From contig MEHQ01000605.1 of assembly GCA_008828725.1 (NCBI GenBank), forward strand, positions 457,722-521,721: 64,000 bases of DNA, in the 5' to 3' direction. The position numbers were made by a program, and so were the translations under genes. Numbering within the stretch: the first letter of the stretch is position 1; each line of letters opens with the position of its first letter. Source of the stretch: Saccharina japonica. Lineage: Eukaryota > Sar > Phaeophyceae > Laminariales > Laminariaceae. The notes under the pieces are model-generated. The model was not told where the DNA came from, did not search any database, and saw nothing but the letters and a program-made list of their open reading frames with translations. Below, piece after piece: positions 41,958 through 53,914 of the stretch.

Positions 41958-42824
41958 GTACGTGCGAGTACGGTTCTCGAAATAGGAGCACGGATGGCTG
42001 TTTTGGTGTCCAGCAACGAGGAGGTCAGCACCGGCCTGCGCGGGTGACGATTGAATGACGAATCGTTTCTGTCCGCCCAAAAATACCCAAAAATGCCCAA
42101 AGAGCAATCCCACGGTAGGGGTACCACTTTTTGGCTCGATATTTTCTGACCGGCTGAGCTCCTCACGCGAGTAACCACCGGATGCTATTAATATTATACT
42201 GGTATGTTTGTTTTTGGACTACCGCATTTTAAGTTTTGGCCGGCTTGCGCGAACGAATGTCTCCGAAGTCATGTTTCGGGTGAGATATTGAGCTCCTCAT
42301 GTGAGGAGCTCAGAAAATTCTGCTACGCCCCTACCGTGGGATTCGTCCAAACCAGAACTATCCTTGCTCTCGTACGTAGCGCGGTACAGTGCAGGAAACC
42401 CTATACTTTAACTCAGGACGGAAATATAAGAAACGGTTATGCGTCAATAAAAATACTAAATGTTCCTAATATTTATGCCCAGAGTCGAATAAAACATGTA
42501 CGACATACTGTTGTAAGGCTTAGATTGGGTGGGTGATTGGTTAACCTCTTACCAGTAGCCCAACGGAGTAATAATGCCTTGACAAATGGCTTCGTCGACA
42601 GGACACGAACCTGCACGTGAAATCACAATGGGTTTCCAATCTCTAATGCCTCAACAATACAGCAGTATTAAGAAACAGGAATATTGGCCCAAGTTGGACC
42701 TTTTGTCAGGAAATGAAATAACTCATTCCTCACTAACTTCAAGATAACGTCTTCCGACTTTCTTGTTTCCCTGTGAATCTCAGCCTGGTTTTCTTAGTGC
42801 TCATTTTCTAAGGAAATAACACTG

Positions 42825-42895
42825 CACGGCAATGTAAGGACCGATTGGTCTTCATATTTATACGCAAACGGTCCTTACAACTCCTCCTGGGGTGG
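42825..42895. mobile_element. Short inverted-repeat element (family F)
   Basis: GGCAATGTAAGGACCGATTG against CAAACGGTCCTTACAACTCC. Confidence 0.55.
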
Positions 42896-43383
42896 TATAA
42901 GCTTTACGCAGTATAAAGGTGTATCGTTCCGACCGGGAACATTACACCCGTTTGGACTCTGGCGTGAATATCATTTGTGCCTTATATTTCCGTCCAGATT
43001 GGTTTGATACCTGCCAATGTGCAAGTGACTTACTGTACGCGACAGATGTTGAGAATCTGATAATTACGAGTTTTTGAGGCTGTGGTTTTTGGGAAAATAA
43101 TAAGAATGCGACCTCTTTGTACTGAAAATGGTGTGGAACACACTCATTCAGTCTTACATACGAATTCCAGTCTGGCCAAAAATAAGAGATTATTCTCAAC
43201 ATCTAATGTCGCGTACTGTAGCCCCTTTTAAGGGATACCGACCGAGACAAATGATGACTTTGGTGGTATGTACCACATTATTTGTCTTTTTTTTTTAATG
43301 AAACCCCTAGCACGGTCCAGGGGAACAATACGGCACGGACAGCACACGGGCCGCCCACGGGCAGCTCACGGAAAGCCCATGGA

Positions 43384-43490
43384 CAGCCCATTCCATGGGC
43401 ATCCCATGAGCAGCTCACGGAAAGCCCCCGGACAGCCCATTCCATGGGCATCCCATGAGAAGCTCACGGACAGCCCACGGACAGACCCGT
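43384..43490. repeat. Tandem repeat, 49-bp unit
   Basis: Two copies of CAGCCCATTCCATGGGCATC...CTCACGGAAAGCCC, 49 bp apart, with partial copies either side. Contains the palindrome CCCATTCCATGGG. Confidence 0.75.
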
Positions 43491-43933
43491 CGGTATCAAC
43501 CATCTACGAACGGCGTGGGTAGCCCGTAAGTACAGGGCATAATCATGTTTCGCCCGTGCCGTACGATTGTAAACTCGGACATCAACCATTGTTGTGTCAT
43601 GTCATCACCCAATGACACCGTGGCCGTTACTACTATTGCTGTAACTGTCACTTTTTACAGTCAACCTTTCCCTCTCGAGCCCCCAAGACGGTTGAGGAGC
43701 CGCGTACGGACAACGGCAGTACGAGTGCCCGCCCGTACGTACACTATTTTATAAAAAAGGGGGAAAATAAAAACCCGTCAGCTGTGAGTTCTCCCGATTG
43801 GTCGATACTCATGTTTGCAAGCTGCGTGATACATCGGTCGCGCGTTTTCTACTTTCCTGGCGATGCACTACTTACTGGCCGCTGACTCCCCTGGGTGCTG
43901 CCAGAGGGTCGACGAGGCAATAATAGTACTCAC

Positions 43934-44015
43934 ACGTATGGGCACGATTCCCAACGGATTTCGGCCAATTTTTAGCTCGTACAAAAACTTGTGGAACTCG
44001 TGCTCGTTGCATACC
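43934..44015 (-). CDS. Candidate exon upstream of the CNB chain
   Basis: Encodes CNEHEFHKFLYELKIGRNPL followed by GIVPI, with a GTGTGAGT donor zone. Splitting at ATAC|GTGTGA leaves phase 1, which would fit exon 1. The acceptor (CACCAAG) is weak and enters in phase 2, which does not match the exon at 45086. Confidence 0.35.
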
Positions 44016-44432
44016 CTTGGTGCACAGATCAGTACGTATAATATAGAAGAAGCAGCTCTACAACGATACTCATATAATACGATACACCCGTGTACAGTTC
44101 GTTCTCTGTCAATAGTAGAAAACCAAGCGCTGCGAATTATCGTACGTACGATTGTGTGATGCCTTTCTTCACCCTGTTTCTCGAAGATGAACTGTAGTTA
44201 CACGTATAGCGGTAAACACAAGCTTCTTCTGTAGCTTGCCGCGGCACGAGCAGAAAACACGAAACTTTCGTGCGAACAGCAGCGGCACTACTGTACGTAC
44301 ACGCCGTACCTACAAAAATGCACACACACCCTGGTCGGTATGGTACGTATTAAAAATAGAAGGCGGCCCACAGAGGCAAGGAAACCGCGGGTCGACCCCT
44401 TGAATGATCGTCCCAATATAGAAACCAGTATA

Positions 44433-44612
44433 CAGTAGTGGTCCCTCTATAATGCCAGTGTGTGCCAGGCCTCGATACCGGCATTATAGCGGGCACCGGC
44501 ATTATTCCGCACACTGATACACTGGTTAAATCCCATCTGTGCCAAGCGACTTCACCGGCAATATATCGGGCACCGGCATTACTAGACCGGCATTATAGAG
44601 GGACCCCTACTG
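44433..44612. mobile_element. TA-flanked miniature element, CAGTAGTGGTCCC termini
   Basis: 180 bp, flanked by TA at both ends. The inverted ends CAGTAGTGGTCCCTCTATAA and CAGTAGGGGTCCCTCTATAA match over about 28 bp. Internal subrepeats of CGGGCACCGGCATTA. Confidence 0.78.
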
Positions 44613-44639
44613 TAGTAGTAAGGCCTAAAGAGTACCACT

Positions 44640-44712
44640 CTGGGCTTAAATGTAAGGACCATTCGTACATCAATATGAATACCAAGCGGTCCTTATATTT
44701 ACGCCTAAAGAG
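44640..44712. mobile_element. Short inverted-repeat element (family F)
   Basis: CACTCTGGGCTTAAATGTAA...GGACCATTCG against CGGTCCTTATATTTACGCC. Confidence 0.65.
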
Positions 44713-45085
44713 CACGTCGTAAAGAGCGCTTGGCGCGCCCAAAAATGCGGGCCTCCCTCGAGTACGAGTACGCAGCATCGTTGTGCACCCCTGCTTTTTA
44801 GATGGGGTATACGGGAAAGGACACACGGCATGGCGAAGGCTTCAGTACCAATACCTCGCCCGACACAGACGGGGGTGCCCAGCCAACCTGCAAAACTTAT
44901 CGATTGCACCGTACAGTAGTCGCCATATACGAGTACGCGTACGGCGAAGCTGGTCTCGAACATAAAAGTTATCTGAACAATCACTGCTGTTAGTCTGGAT
45001 CTGAAAACTCATGAATCATGACTCCGTCACTACGAGTATAACCAGCCCAAGTCGCACAGCAAGCACAGCAGCGTCCTACCTCCAC

Positions 45086-45403
45086 CTCCCTGCAGATTCC
45101 ATTAACGTCTCCTCGGTCTGATTTTAGCGTCACCCCCTCCGCCACGGCATTTTCCCCCAGCGCCGGTCCCAGCACCGGTCCGGGCAAGGCCGCTCCTCCC
45201 CCCTCTCCTCCTCCACCGCCCATCTCGTAGACCGATTTTCGTATTCTGTCGTTGCTCGTTGAAGCGGTCATCGCCCCGGCATGACTGCTGTCGGTGGGAA
45301 TGCCGTTGTCCCCCATGTCGCCCAGTCCTGCCCTGATGATTCTGCTGCTGTAGCTGCGTTGAAGCGATCTTCCTTGGCTAGATTGGGCGGCTAGACCGTT
45401 GTA
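45086..45403 (-). CDS. Orphan minus-strand exon, Gly/Ser-rich
   Basis: 318 nt (106 codons), phase 0 in and out. Acceptor CTGTGCGCAG, donor GTGGAG, or GTAGGA six bases later. Contains SLQRSYSSRIIRAGLGDMGD and [15 protein letters not shown]. No domain. In phase with the exon ending at 54133, so it could link the ankyrin/membrane exons to the CNB chain, or it could be the 5' part of the CNB gene. Confidence 0.65.
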
Positions 45404-45984
45404 CTGCGCACAGATAGGGTGTGTGTATACTCAGTGCCGCGTGCGTTGTCAGCATAGCAGGCTTCGTACACAAACCGCTGAAGTAGGCGGTACGTGGAGG
45501 ACTCGTACTACTACTGTCGAACATACGCGAGAGAGGCACTGACTGCCAACGTTACTCGGTACCGCCGTGGGTGTCCTGTTGGCACGTGGTGGAAAACCAG
45601 CCGTCGAAAAGTAGAGGACGAGAGGATGCCATCATTGTGAGGGTATCATTAACTCCGTGTTGCCGTGCACTGAGCACTGAGGCGGTCCCAAGTCGCCCTG
45701 TGGCTGGCCTTGCCTTGCCTTCGCCTGTCGCGACGACGATATAAAATACACGCCGCGTCCGATTAGATATATGCGGCGAGATTCAAGACGTTTCGCGCGA
45801 ACCGGAATATCTGCTTGTCGTTCCGGTTCCTCGTTCCTCGTCCCGTTCCACGTTCAACGTTCTATGTTCCACGTACACATCCTGTGGTCCACGGATCCAC
45901 GGATAAGTTGTACGTCGGACGCACGGACGTACCATGGCCTTGAGTGAAAGCACGAACGGGCCAGTCTAATCCCGTCGCACACGG

Positions 45985-46310
45985 GTCTGATCTACAGGAC
46001 GGGTCTGAATGACCTGTACATGTTTTATACTACAGGGTGTAATCATGACATCATGTGTGTGTGCCCGGATTTGCAAGCACCGTGTACTCTGATCTGAGCT
46101 TGTACATTCGTATGCGTGCGAACCTTTCTGTTTGGTCTGTACGTACACGTTTCCAGCGGGTGATGATCTGTCGTAGGATGTTCATGATCTGTACCAGGCT
46201 ACGTGGTACCGGTATGTACACAAATATACCTGGTGTAAGTACTGATCTGCATGATCTGCATGATCTGCATGATTTGCATGATCTGCATGAGGCGGATTAC
46301 GATCTGTCCG
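45985..46310 (+). repeat. Family D region with GATCTGCAT iterations
   Basis: Five consecutive TGATCTGCA units at 46241-46290, with flanking GGATTACGATCTGTCC. Confidence 0.65.
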
Positions 46311-47448
46311 ACGGGCGATTCGCAAGTAACCTCGTCACTCATCGTTATACGTCAGGTCTCGACATGACAGGCACAGGGTGCGTGCGACCGTACTGATTGT
46401 ACTTGTAAACCTAATGCAACGCAGCGCCAATGATTTAGGTCACCATGCTGTCCCCTAGGTATCCATATTTAAGGTTGGATGGAGGCATGGGAATTTTCTG
46501 GGATTTTCGGACTTGAAAGTAGAAAAGCGGCCAAAACAGGTATGTACGTACACCTACGAGTACTGTACCTGGTTACTTGGAACCCAAAAACAGGCACATG
46601 CTGGACAATGCAAGTAAAAAGCATACACACACCACGTCGTATACGCGTATAGCTGCAGCGAAAAAAAAAACATCAAGTTTGGGCAACACATTTTTTTGCT
46701 CGTCGCCAAAGCCAGCGATTTCGGCCCCGACTACCGCGTACCTTAAACCCCTGTGGGACGAAACAGAGGGGGGAAATGACTGCATATAACTTGACGGTTA
46801 CAGCAGCAACGGTCACTGCGTGATGGGGGGATAATGCACATTGATTGGTGTCCCGGGTTGCAATGCAAGGAGTCGCACGGCAAAAGGCGCGCAAGATGAT
46901 GACCCTATACGCTTAGTGCTGGGTGCTCATGTCATGTTGCTCGTAGACGCGGTACGTATAGCATCACAAGTTGCCATTGTTTTAGTTACTATTTCGGAGT
47001 CCCAGAATTTGACGACCGAAGTGGTGGTGCTCGGTGTTAGAGTTAAGATTACGGTTCGATTGGAAACTGCCAGTCCGAACAGAAACAAGCGACAACCAAA
47101 AGCAATACGTAATTTTTCGACCAAAAAACAATGACCGCCCTCTCCGCGACGTATCTCTCGCCTTACCGTTTTCTTTTCTGTTCGCATTGCTGCTGTCTGC
47201 GGATTATCTGTGGTATCCTTCTCCGTCTACGATAGGATAGCCTTGCCATATACACTGTTCTTTTTTGTTGGTCTTCAACCTACCGCCTATTAATAGTCCG
47301 TCCACACAATCGACAGTTTAGCTGGGGTTGATGCTGGCTGTGCTGGGCTGTGCTGCTGTTTTGTTGTTGGGATTGAGGCGTTGGTTTTTAAACCGTCAAC
47401 CGACGTAAGAACCACCGGCATACAGTTTTATGGCGATTTTGACAAGGC

Positions 47449-47480
<32 letters not shown>

Positions 47481-47984
47481 CTTCAGAGTTTCCGTTATAG
47501 GTGACAACAGTAAACTGTGAAATACGACCACGAACGACAATACTTGATTTTTGTTTTTGTTGTTTAGAAGACACCATCGAACTTTGGGAACTTTGGAACT
47601 CTGCACTCGGGACTTCCTCAAACTCGCTGTAGTTACAGGGGCAACAGGATTAGGCAGTTACATCCCACCCAGGGTTACAGCAGTAGTAGTAGCAGCTTCC
47701 CCCGGAAGGGGGGCGGAGATATTTGAGACAATTACTGAGTTGCCGGAGCGAAGGATAGCGGAAACAAAATATGCGCTTCCCAATGGTACCTGACTCGTAG
47801 GCCTTAGCCATATTACGTACAACATCTCCAAACCCATCCTTTTGAACGGTGGGGTGTTCGGGACATCGGTACGAGAGCACTTGCCTTTACATAATAAAAT
47901 ATGTGACCCCGGTCCTTCATCCTTCGGACTTCCTACTATTAGTAGTTCCAACAAAAGTCCACACATCGCACAGATCATCAACCC

Positions 47985-48200
47985 CCACATCATGATGATG
48001 ATCTGAATATGTCCGCGCAAACAGATTCGCGGTCAGTATGATTAAGCTATTTGTTGCCGGGCGCGGGGCTTATAACCTGCATGGGCGTATGTTTCCTAGG
48101 TTGGATATGTACTACACAGATCCTGCGCAAAAGTTCATAACGGCAGGTTAGGATCTATTAATAGATGATCTAGCTCCCGATCTGTCTGGTTTGTGGACAA
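47985..48200 (+). repeat. Family D repeat
   Basis: ATGATGATGATCTGAATATG, TTTCCTAGGTTGGATATGTA, AACGGCAGGTTAGGATCTAT and a GATGATCTAGC end. Confidence 0.65.
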
Positions 48201-48366
48201 GTTCTTCATCACCAAAGGAGCGGGTATAAAAGCACAATCTTGTTTCTTGAACCTCCCTTTCTACCCTCCACTGCTGTCGAATCGCTCACTCCATCTACCA
48301 ACTATACGAGGGCATCACAGAAGAAAATCCGCTTTTAAAGCACTGCTGAAACGCGAAGATGCTATG

Positions 48367-48453
48367 TTAACCCATTCAGAACTGAAAAACGTATCCCACA
48401 CTAATTTTAAGTAGTTTTTACCAAATACGGGGGATCGGTTCTAATGGGGTTAA
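48367..48453 (+). mobile_element. TTAA-flanked miniature element
   Basis: TTAACCCATTCAGAACTG to GGTTCTAATGGGGTTAA, with TTAA on both sides. Confidence 0.75.
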
Positions 48454-49069
48454 ACTCTTGATTTTTTATACTGCTGCTGCTGCTGCACTTACAGGTAGGT
48501 TATCATTTCCTCCTTATTCTGGCACTCTTGATGCTGCTGCCTGCTTACTTGCAAGCAGGGTTCTTACGTACTCTACCATCTGTCTCTGATGCTCTCGGCA
48601 CTACTGCTACGTAACTGCTGCTACTACGTAAGTTCTTAAAGTCCTATTTCCTACCCCTCCCTCTCTTGTTTCGTACAGAAAAAAAACAATTCACCCCACC
48701 CAATGTGCTAAGGGCTACGTATCGCTCCAAAATATTTCAAACACGGCAATCATATCTGTGTCGTATCGCTCCAAAATATGTAAAACACGACAATCATATA
48801 TCTGTGTCTCGTCGCAGGCTATAGCCCTAAAAGCGACAAAGGTTTTCGCTAGCGGACTGGTGTATTTAGCATAATGGCTATTAGTTTACCGCCTGATCTG
48901 ACCAAGTTTTACTGGCATGCATGCGCTAAGCGCTATCATACGAGCACCCCCTGAAAAAACTCACACAACGAGGTGGCATGTCAGAAAACAAATGTATGTG
49001 CAAACGCCTCAACAATCGACCTGACGCGGCTTCCGGTTGCCTGCCTTCCACGGGGGTGTTTAGTAGGGT

Positions 49070-49345
49070 ACATACTCTTGGGTACCCGGGTACCTACCCG
49101 AGTAAAAAATATGGAGATACCCGGGTACCTATCCGAGTATAAAATATGGAGATACCCGGGTATCTACCCGAGCATATGCTCTGGGGTACCTGGGTACCTA
49201 CCCGAGTATAAAATATGGAGATACCCGGGTACCTACCCGAGTATATACGATGGTCTACCCGGGTACCTACCCGAGTATATACTCTGGGGTAACCGGATAC
49301 CTCCCCGAGTATATACTCTGGGGTATCCGGGTACCTAGCCGAGTA
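49070..49345. repeat. Minisatellite, 39-bp unit, about seven copies
   Basis: Units of GGAGATACCCGGGTACCTAC plus CCGAGTATAAAATAT. The repeat length is a multiple of three, so an open frame (13-residue repeat) persists on both strands. The GGGTACC core is self-complementary. Confidence 0.88.
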
Positions 49346-49989
49346 CGACCGAAACACTCAGGTTTGTTACCCACGGACCCCAGAGTATGTGTACCCTACT
49401 GAACACCCCTTGATTCCGCACCACCCGTAACTACCGTAAGACGCACGAACTACCGGTACCTCACGACGAGGTATGTCTGCACCATCATTACACCGCTTAA
49501 CTAACTCACCGTGAGGCATCTTGTCCCTACTGAATATAGTGATGCGAAAATCCCAACTACATACGTATATACCAGGTACAGCCAGTAGTACCTCCCCATC
49601 ATGAGGTATAGGTCTGTCTCTACTCTCTAACCTTTGCACTGAAAACGAAAAAAACAAAATATGGCTCTAAGATTGGCGCAACCAATCACTTTAGTATTTT
49701 ACGGGCACACGGGTACCACTATCCTGCCGGCAACAGCTATATATCACTATCATCCCCAACTCTTTCCAATGCGGGTGCGTTGCAAAACTCCCTATATACC
49801 ACGACGAAAACACAAACAAACATCTACAGGACGTACGTATTACAGTATACGTATTATTCCGAAAAAAACAGGGGGGGGGGGGGGGGGTTGTCCCAATACT
49901 TCGAAGTATATCGGCCGGGCTACGGGTGCGTCTCCGATCGGGGTCGGGTGGCGCGCGTTTACAAAATCCACACCTCAGGCAAATCGAAC

Positions 49990-50190
49990 AGATCCCTATT
50001 TCATGATCTAGATATTTTCGGATCGATAAATCCTTGATCTGTGCGATCTGATGGGTCTAGATCACGATCTGTACGACATTGATGGATCTAGATCAGGATC
50101 CGCACGATCTGATAGGTCTACACAATGGTATGTACGATCTGATGGATCTAGATCATGATCTGTATGATATCATGGATTTAGGTCATGATC
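49990..50190 (+). repeat. Family D repeat, GATCTGATGGATCTAGATCA units
   Basis: Five units of about 28-30 bp, GTACGATCTGATGGATCTAG with variations. Confidence 0.7.
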
Positions 50191-50940
50191 TGCCCGAGGT
50201 TGTGAACAAAAAATCGAGGAACGACCGCATCGTTGTTCGTATACAGCGGGTTTTGTATGGGTGTGCGTTTTTTGCTTGTGTCTGCACAATTGATCTACCC
50301 CTTCTACTCCAAGCGACACCCAGTAGCACCCACTGCAGCGTCCGTCGCCGCGATGCGTCGTCCTGCGAGAGAGAGAGAGCTGTACCATTGTTGGTCGTAC
50401 CGATCCTTCTTCCTACATAGAGAGCTGTTCACTAAATGTCCATACCAATCCTGCTTCTTACGTAGAGGGCTGTTCACAATAAGTGTAGGTGTCCATACCT
50501 ACCCTGCTTCTTACATTTAGATAGAGCTGTTCACTACAAAAAGTGTCCGTACCAATTACTTCTCTCTTATCTTACTACATATACAGAGAGCTGTTCACTT
50601 AAAGTGTCCGCAGCGGTCCCTCTTCCTAGAGAGCTGTAAACTTGTTAAGGAGACAAAATACGCCTCCTCTATTGCATCCTGCCGTCGACGCCATTTGTTA
50701 AGGTTTTAGAGTAGCCTACTGGGCTACTGAAAAAAAGGTTATAACCAATCGCTTACCCAAAATAACCCATTTAACCCTTTTAAGTGCTGTACGGTAAGGT
50801 AAAGTGTATAGGTGCCCATTCCTGGCCAAACCCTTGTCTGGCAGCGCTTCCCACCGCGCCACGCCACGGGCGCCCGCACGTTTAGCTCCCGCCTCTCCAG
50901 AAAAATCTTTGAGTAGTACCGCAAACAGTTACGAACAGGT

Positions 50941-50970
50941 TCAGGCCTCGCTGGACTTCTGCTCCGCAAC
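50941..50970 (-). CDS. Candidate terminal exon of the ankyrin/membrane gene
   Basis: The acceptor GATTATCCTCAG is followed in phase 0 by VAEQKSSEA and TGA. It would close the frame left open at 54133. Short and unsupported by a domain; an alternative longer frame here (phase 2) also looks coding. Confidence 0.35.
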   Translation of the reverse strand, partial: VAEQKSSEA

Positions 50971-50993
50971 CTGAGGATAATCGGTGGACGCGT

Positions 50994-50994
<1 letters not shown>

Positions 50995-51051
<57 letters not shown>
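50995..51051. repeat. GA dinucleotide microsatellite
   Basis: About 27 GA units with a single interruption. Confidence 0.95.
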
Positions 51052-51054
<3 letters not shown>

Positions 51055-51187
51055 GGGGTAAATACTTTCATACTACAGTACTGGCTGCTGCTGCTGTTGT
51101 TGTCTTTACGTGAAACCGTTCTTTCTAAACCAACGCTAGATACCCAGCACACTCAGATTCCGTGACCGATTCCTCATTATGATTACA

Positions 51188-51380
51188 GTAATAGTAGTAG
51201 TGGCAGCAGCAATAGTAGCAGTAGTAGTAGTATAGTAGAAGTAGTAGTAGTAGTAGCAGTATAGTAGTAGTAGTGGTAGTAGTAGTAGTAGTAGTAGTAG
51301 CAGTATAGTAGTAGTAGTAGTAGTAGCAGCAGTAGCAGTAGCAGTAGCAGTAGCAGTAGCAGTAGTAGTAGCAGTAGCAA

Positions 51381-51443
<63 letters not shown>

Positions 51444-51504
51444 CAGTATCAGCAGTAGTAGTAGTAGTAGTAGGAGTAGGAGTAATAGTAGTAGTAGTAG
51501 TATG
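51188..51504. repeat. GTA/GCA trinucleotide microsatellite, about 315 bp
   Basis: Interrupted (GTA)n with GCA variants and a repeated GCAGTATAGTAGTAG block. Poly-Leu and poly-Thr frames here are artefacts. Confidence 0.95.
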
Positions 51505-51845
51505 GCATTTGCCACCCGACAATGTGCGCAGCATGATGAGTTTCAACGCCTGTCATTCATAAAAAATGTCCGAAAGGAGAAGAAGCAAGCCAAAAGGGAA
51601 ACCAAAACGCATGTGTACGAAGTACATATATACCTGGTACCGGTATACCAGGTATATATTAATAATTTCTGCTGGCCCTGAAAGAGTCATGCCACCCACG
51701 TAAAAGGAGCACGCCTACCTTAATGCTTACCAGGTTCCTAACTAACGCGATGGGGGAGACCGAGGCCCAACACTCGCTGAAAACAAAACTACTACTATTG
51801 TTTACATAGCACTGCCCACCGGCCTGCGCAGTGACGCGACTCTAC

Positions 51846-51917
51846 TCGGCTATGGAGGGAGAGGGACAGAAGTGCGAAGATAACAAATGGGATGGGAAAA
51901 AATAAAATAAAATAAAT
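51846..51917 (+). repeat. tRNA-derived SINE, copy 7 (3' end only)
   Basis: GAGGGAGAGGGACAGAAGTG, CGAAGATAACAAATGGGATG and an (AAAAT)n tail. Confidence 0.55.
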
Positions 51918-52870
51918 AGCTTGGTGGGTGGGTGGGTGGTGGTGGGTGCGGGTAGAACTGTCTGTTTCTGAGCATGGTATGCGTGGGCTTGAGTCCCAGC
52001 AGGCCCACCGCCTTTTCTGGGCTGAAAAGGGCTCGAAGGTTCTTGATTTCCCAGTGGAGTCTGTGCCGAGGGGAGTGCCCCAGAGGTCAACGTAGCATTT
52101 TGAGAATCAGCGAACCCGAAAGGGTATTGTTTCGCGAGGATTATGTTTTTGTTTTTTTTCGCGATATTGGTTGTTAAGTTTGTTGAGAATTTTCGGGTCG
52201 GATGTTCGAAGCACATGAAAAAGTCTACTGTGCGTACGAGTAGTAATTTTTTTTTTTTAATGTTTTAGGATTTGTTTTCTGATTTGGCGGAGATTGAGAT
52301 TCACACATACGCATTTTTTTTTTAACGCAACTGGATTGCTAGCAGGTTAGGTCGTGCCTGTCGTACGATGACATTGCATTGCCTGCTCTGCTTACTGCAT
52401 TGCAGCGTACTATCTCTGTGTCGTAGACTGGTGTCTCTCTAGGATGAAGAATCGGCACAGACACTGGGTGTGTTGGATGTCGACGGGTAGAAAGGACGGT
52501 TTAATGTGAAAACCACACATATATGATACGTACTAGTAACAGAAACAATGGGTTGTACTGTGCGGTAAACTTGTTTCGACCCTAGTTCCCGACGCCGGTG
52601 ATCGTCTGATTACCGGGCAGTGCCATAGTTACGACGGCGTTGTGTTGCTTACCTGAAATATGTTGGAGTTACACAATAGTATTTTTTTTGTTTTACATGC
52701 TGCTGGGTTTTTTTCGCCATGCTATGACGTAAGGCATTGTATTAATTCTTGAAGATCCTGGCATTTGATATTTGGTATTCGGAATTAGGTTGGTGGAATC
52801 CAGAAATCGGTTTTACGTTTTCGGCATGGTCTTACTTCACCTCCCGTTCACTGCGGAGGTAATATGTTGA
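51918..52870. other. Unannotated stretch
   Basis: Contains GGTGGGTG units (51923-51950) and a GGCTTGAGTCCC motif resembling a Pol III B box (51988). No gene recognised. Confidence 0.4.
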
Positions 52871-53089
52871 TTATGTATCCGAGTGAATGAACAATTTGGG
52901 ATCGCGCCGTATCGAGTACAGATCAGGGAGGCTGTTGGTTGTGCTTGCAACAATATACAATCGCGATGGAAGCTTGTGACGATTGGGGAGTTCAAGCGGT
53001 AGACAGGCTTTGCTATTGTATTTCGTCGCATCTACGTAGTATTGCCAAATTCGTCTGGCTTCTTGACACACGCTGCCACTTCTTGTCAA
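52871..53089 (-). pseudogene. Possible RGS-like fragment
   Basis: Minus-strand frame with EARRIWQYYVDATKYNSK, then LPLELPNRHKLPS and RRDPKLFIHSDT, ending in a stop. The order of helices and the closing F-x-x-S-D-T recall the C-terminal half of a regulator-of-G-protein-signalling domain. Spacing between the Asp and the Phe is one short, and the frame stops where the last helix should continue. It is a decayed copy, a missed splice, or chance. Confidence 0.25.
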
Positions 53090-53351
53090 GGGTGTACATT
53101 CGATCTCAGGGTATATGCTCAGGGGCTTTCAAGCGTCTGCTTCTCTCTCCCGCTCCAAAGGACAATTGCTCACGCTTCAGGGCCAAAGTAATACGATACA
53201 TATTGGATATATATATATATATATATATATCACTACCACTGGCTTGCTTATTCACGTTCCGTAAAATAGTCGAAGGCTCTTGGTTCCCTAGTAGAGTCCG
53301 TGGCGACGGGTTTACGTTATGCGTGAATTAGTTCTCCGCAGGAGCCGCCGG

Positions 53352-53430
53352 AGGCATTGAGTGCGCCCCCCCGACCCCACCGGGACCTGATCCTGCCGCC
53401 CTTTAACGACGAGTGTTTGAGATTAGGTGC
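53352..53430 (+). CDS. Possible plus-strand exon
   Basis: Acceptor TTCTCCGCAG, then EPPEALSAPPRPHRDLILPP and FNDECLR, then a candidate donor AG|GTGCTC. Proline-rich, no domain and no partner exon. Weak. Confidence 0.25.
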
Positions 53431-53439
53431 TCGACACCA

Positions 53440-53590
53440 CTCAAGAATACCTTGTTTTGGGGCAGGCTGCTCACAATCTTGTGTGGGTCAGGCTCACAAC
53501 CTTGTGCATGGGTCAGGCTTGAACTCAAAACCTCATGCGTGCTGCGCCCAAAATCTTTCGTGAGCCAGGCTCAGAGTTTTTTGTGTGGGG
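53440..53590. repeat. GGGTCAGGCT(C/T)ACAACCTTGTG repeat
   Basis: Four degenerate units of about 28-35 bp with GGCAGGCT or GGTCAGGCT and CACAA(T/C)CTTGTG. Confidence 0.6.
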
Positions 53591-53914
53591 CAGGGCGTGC
53601 GTGTCCGACGTTCACTCTCTGATTTCAGTCTTAAAAACACGAGGGTTTCATCATATGTTTATGTGTGTCTCGTAAAAAAGAAAGTCGAGCCAAGCCAAGG
53701 CAACTTCTTATCTCCCCAATTTCTTGAAAAAAATGCCCTACCACTACTGTCTCCCGAAATTGTAACAAACTTCTGTACATTTAAAAGAAATCCAAACGTA
53801 CCTTGTATTTCGGGCCAGGGTGATATTTCTTACGAAGTCCTTTATAGTGGGACTGCAGTCCCGTATCGGGGACGAAACACTTGAAGTTAGAGTCAGATTT
53901 ACTTACTGGTACAT

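Larger units (their letters stand above)
40316..43933. other. Unresolved intron or intergenic region
   Basis: Contains repeated TCTTAAACCAG(A/T)ACGGG-type blocks (40490-40930), a duplicated TGAGGTTTTTCCCTT...GGAGAGCTCTATT block (41376 and 41560), a family F element (42825) and a 49-bp repeat (43384-43490). No minus-strand exon supplying the missing phase-1 donor was confirmed. Confidence 0.5.
45404..50940. other. Gene-poor repeat-rich stretch
   Basis: Holds GTTCC(N)CGTTC units (45815-45875), family D (45985-46310, 47985-48200, 49990-50190), an AGAC microsatellite (47453-47478), a TTAA element (48367-48453), a 39-bp minisatellite (49070-49345) and GAGCTGTTCACT repeats (50415-50640). No confident exon; a good acceptor (46743) with an ambiguous downstream frame was seen on the minus strand. 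Confidence 0.5.

Noticed and set aside
47551-47793. Plus-strand frame containing VVTGATGLGSY, resembling a dehydrogenase nucleotide-binding loop
   Set aside because: The motif is embedded in GTAGTAGTAG-rich DNA, nothing else of a Rossmann fold follows, and no splice sites support it.
51136-51546. Poly-Leu and poly-Thr open frames
   Set aside because: Translations of the GTA microsatellite.
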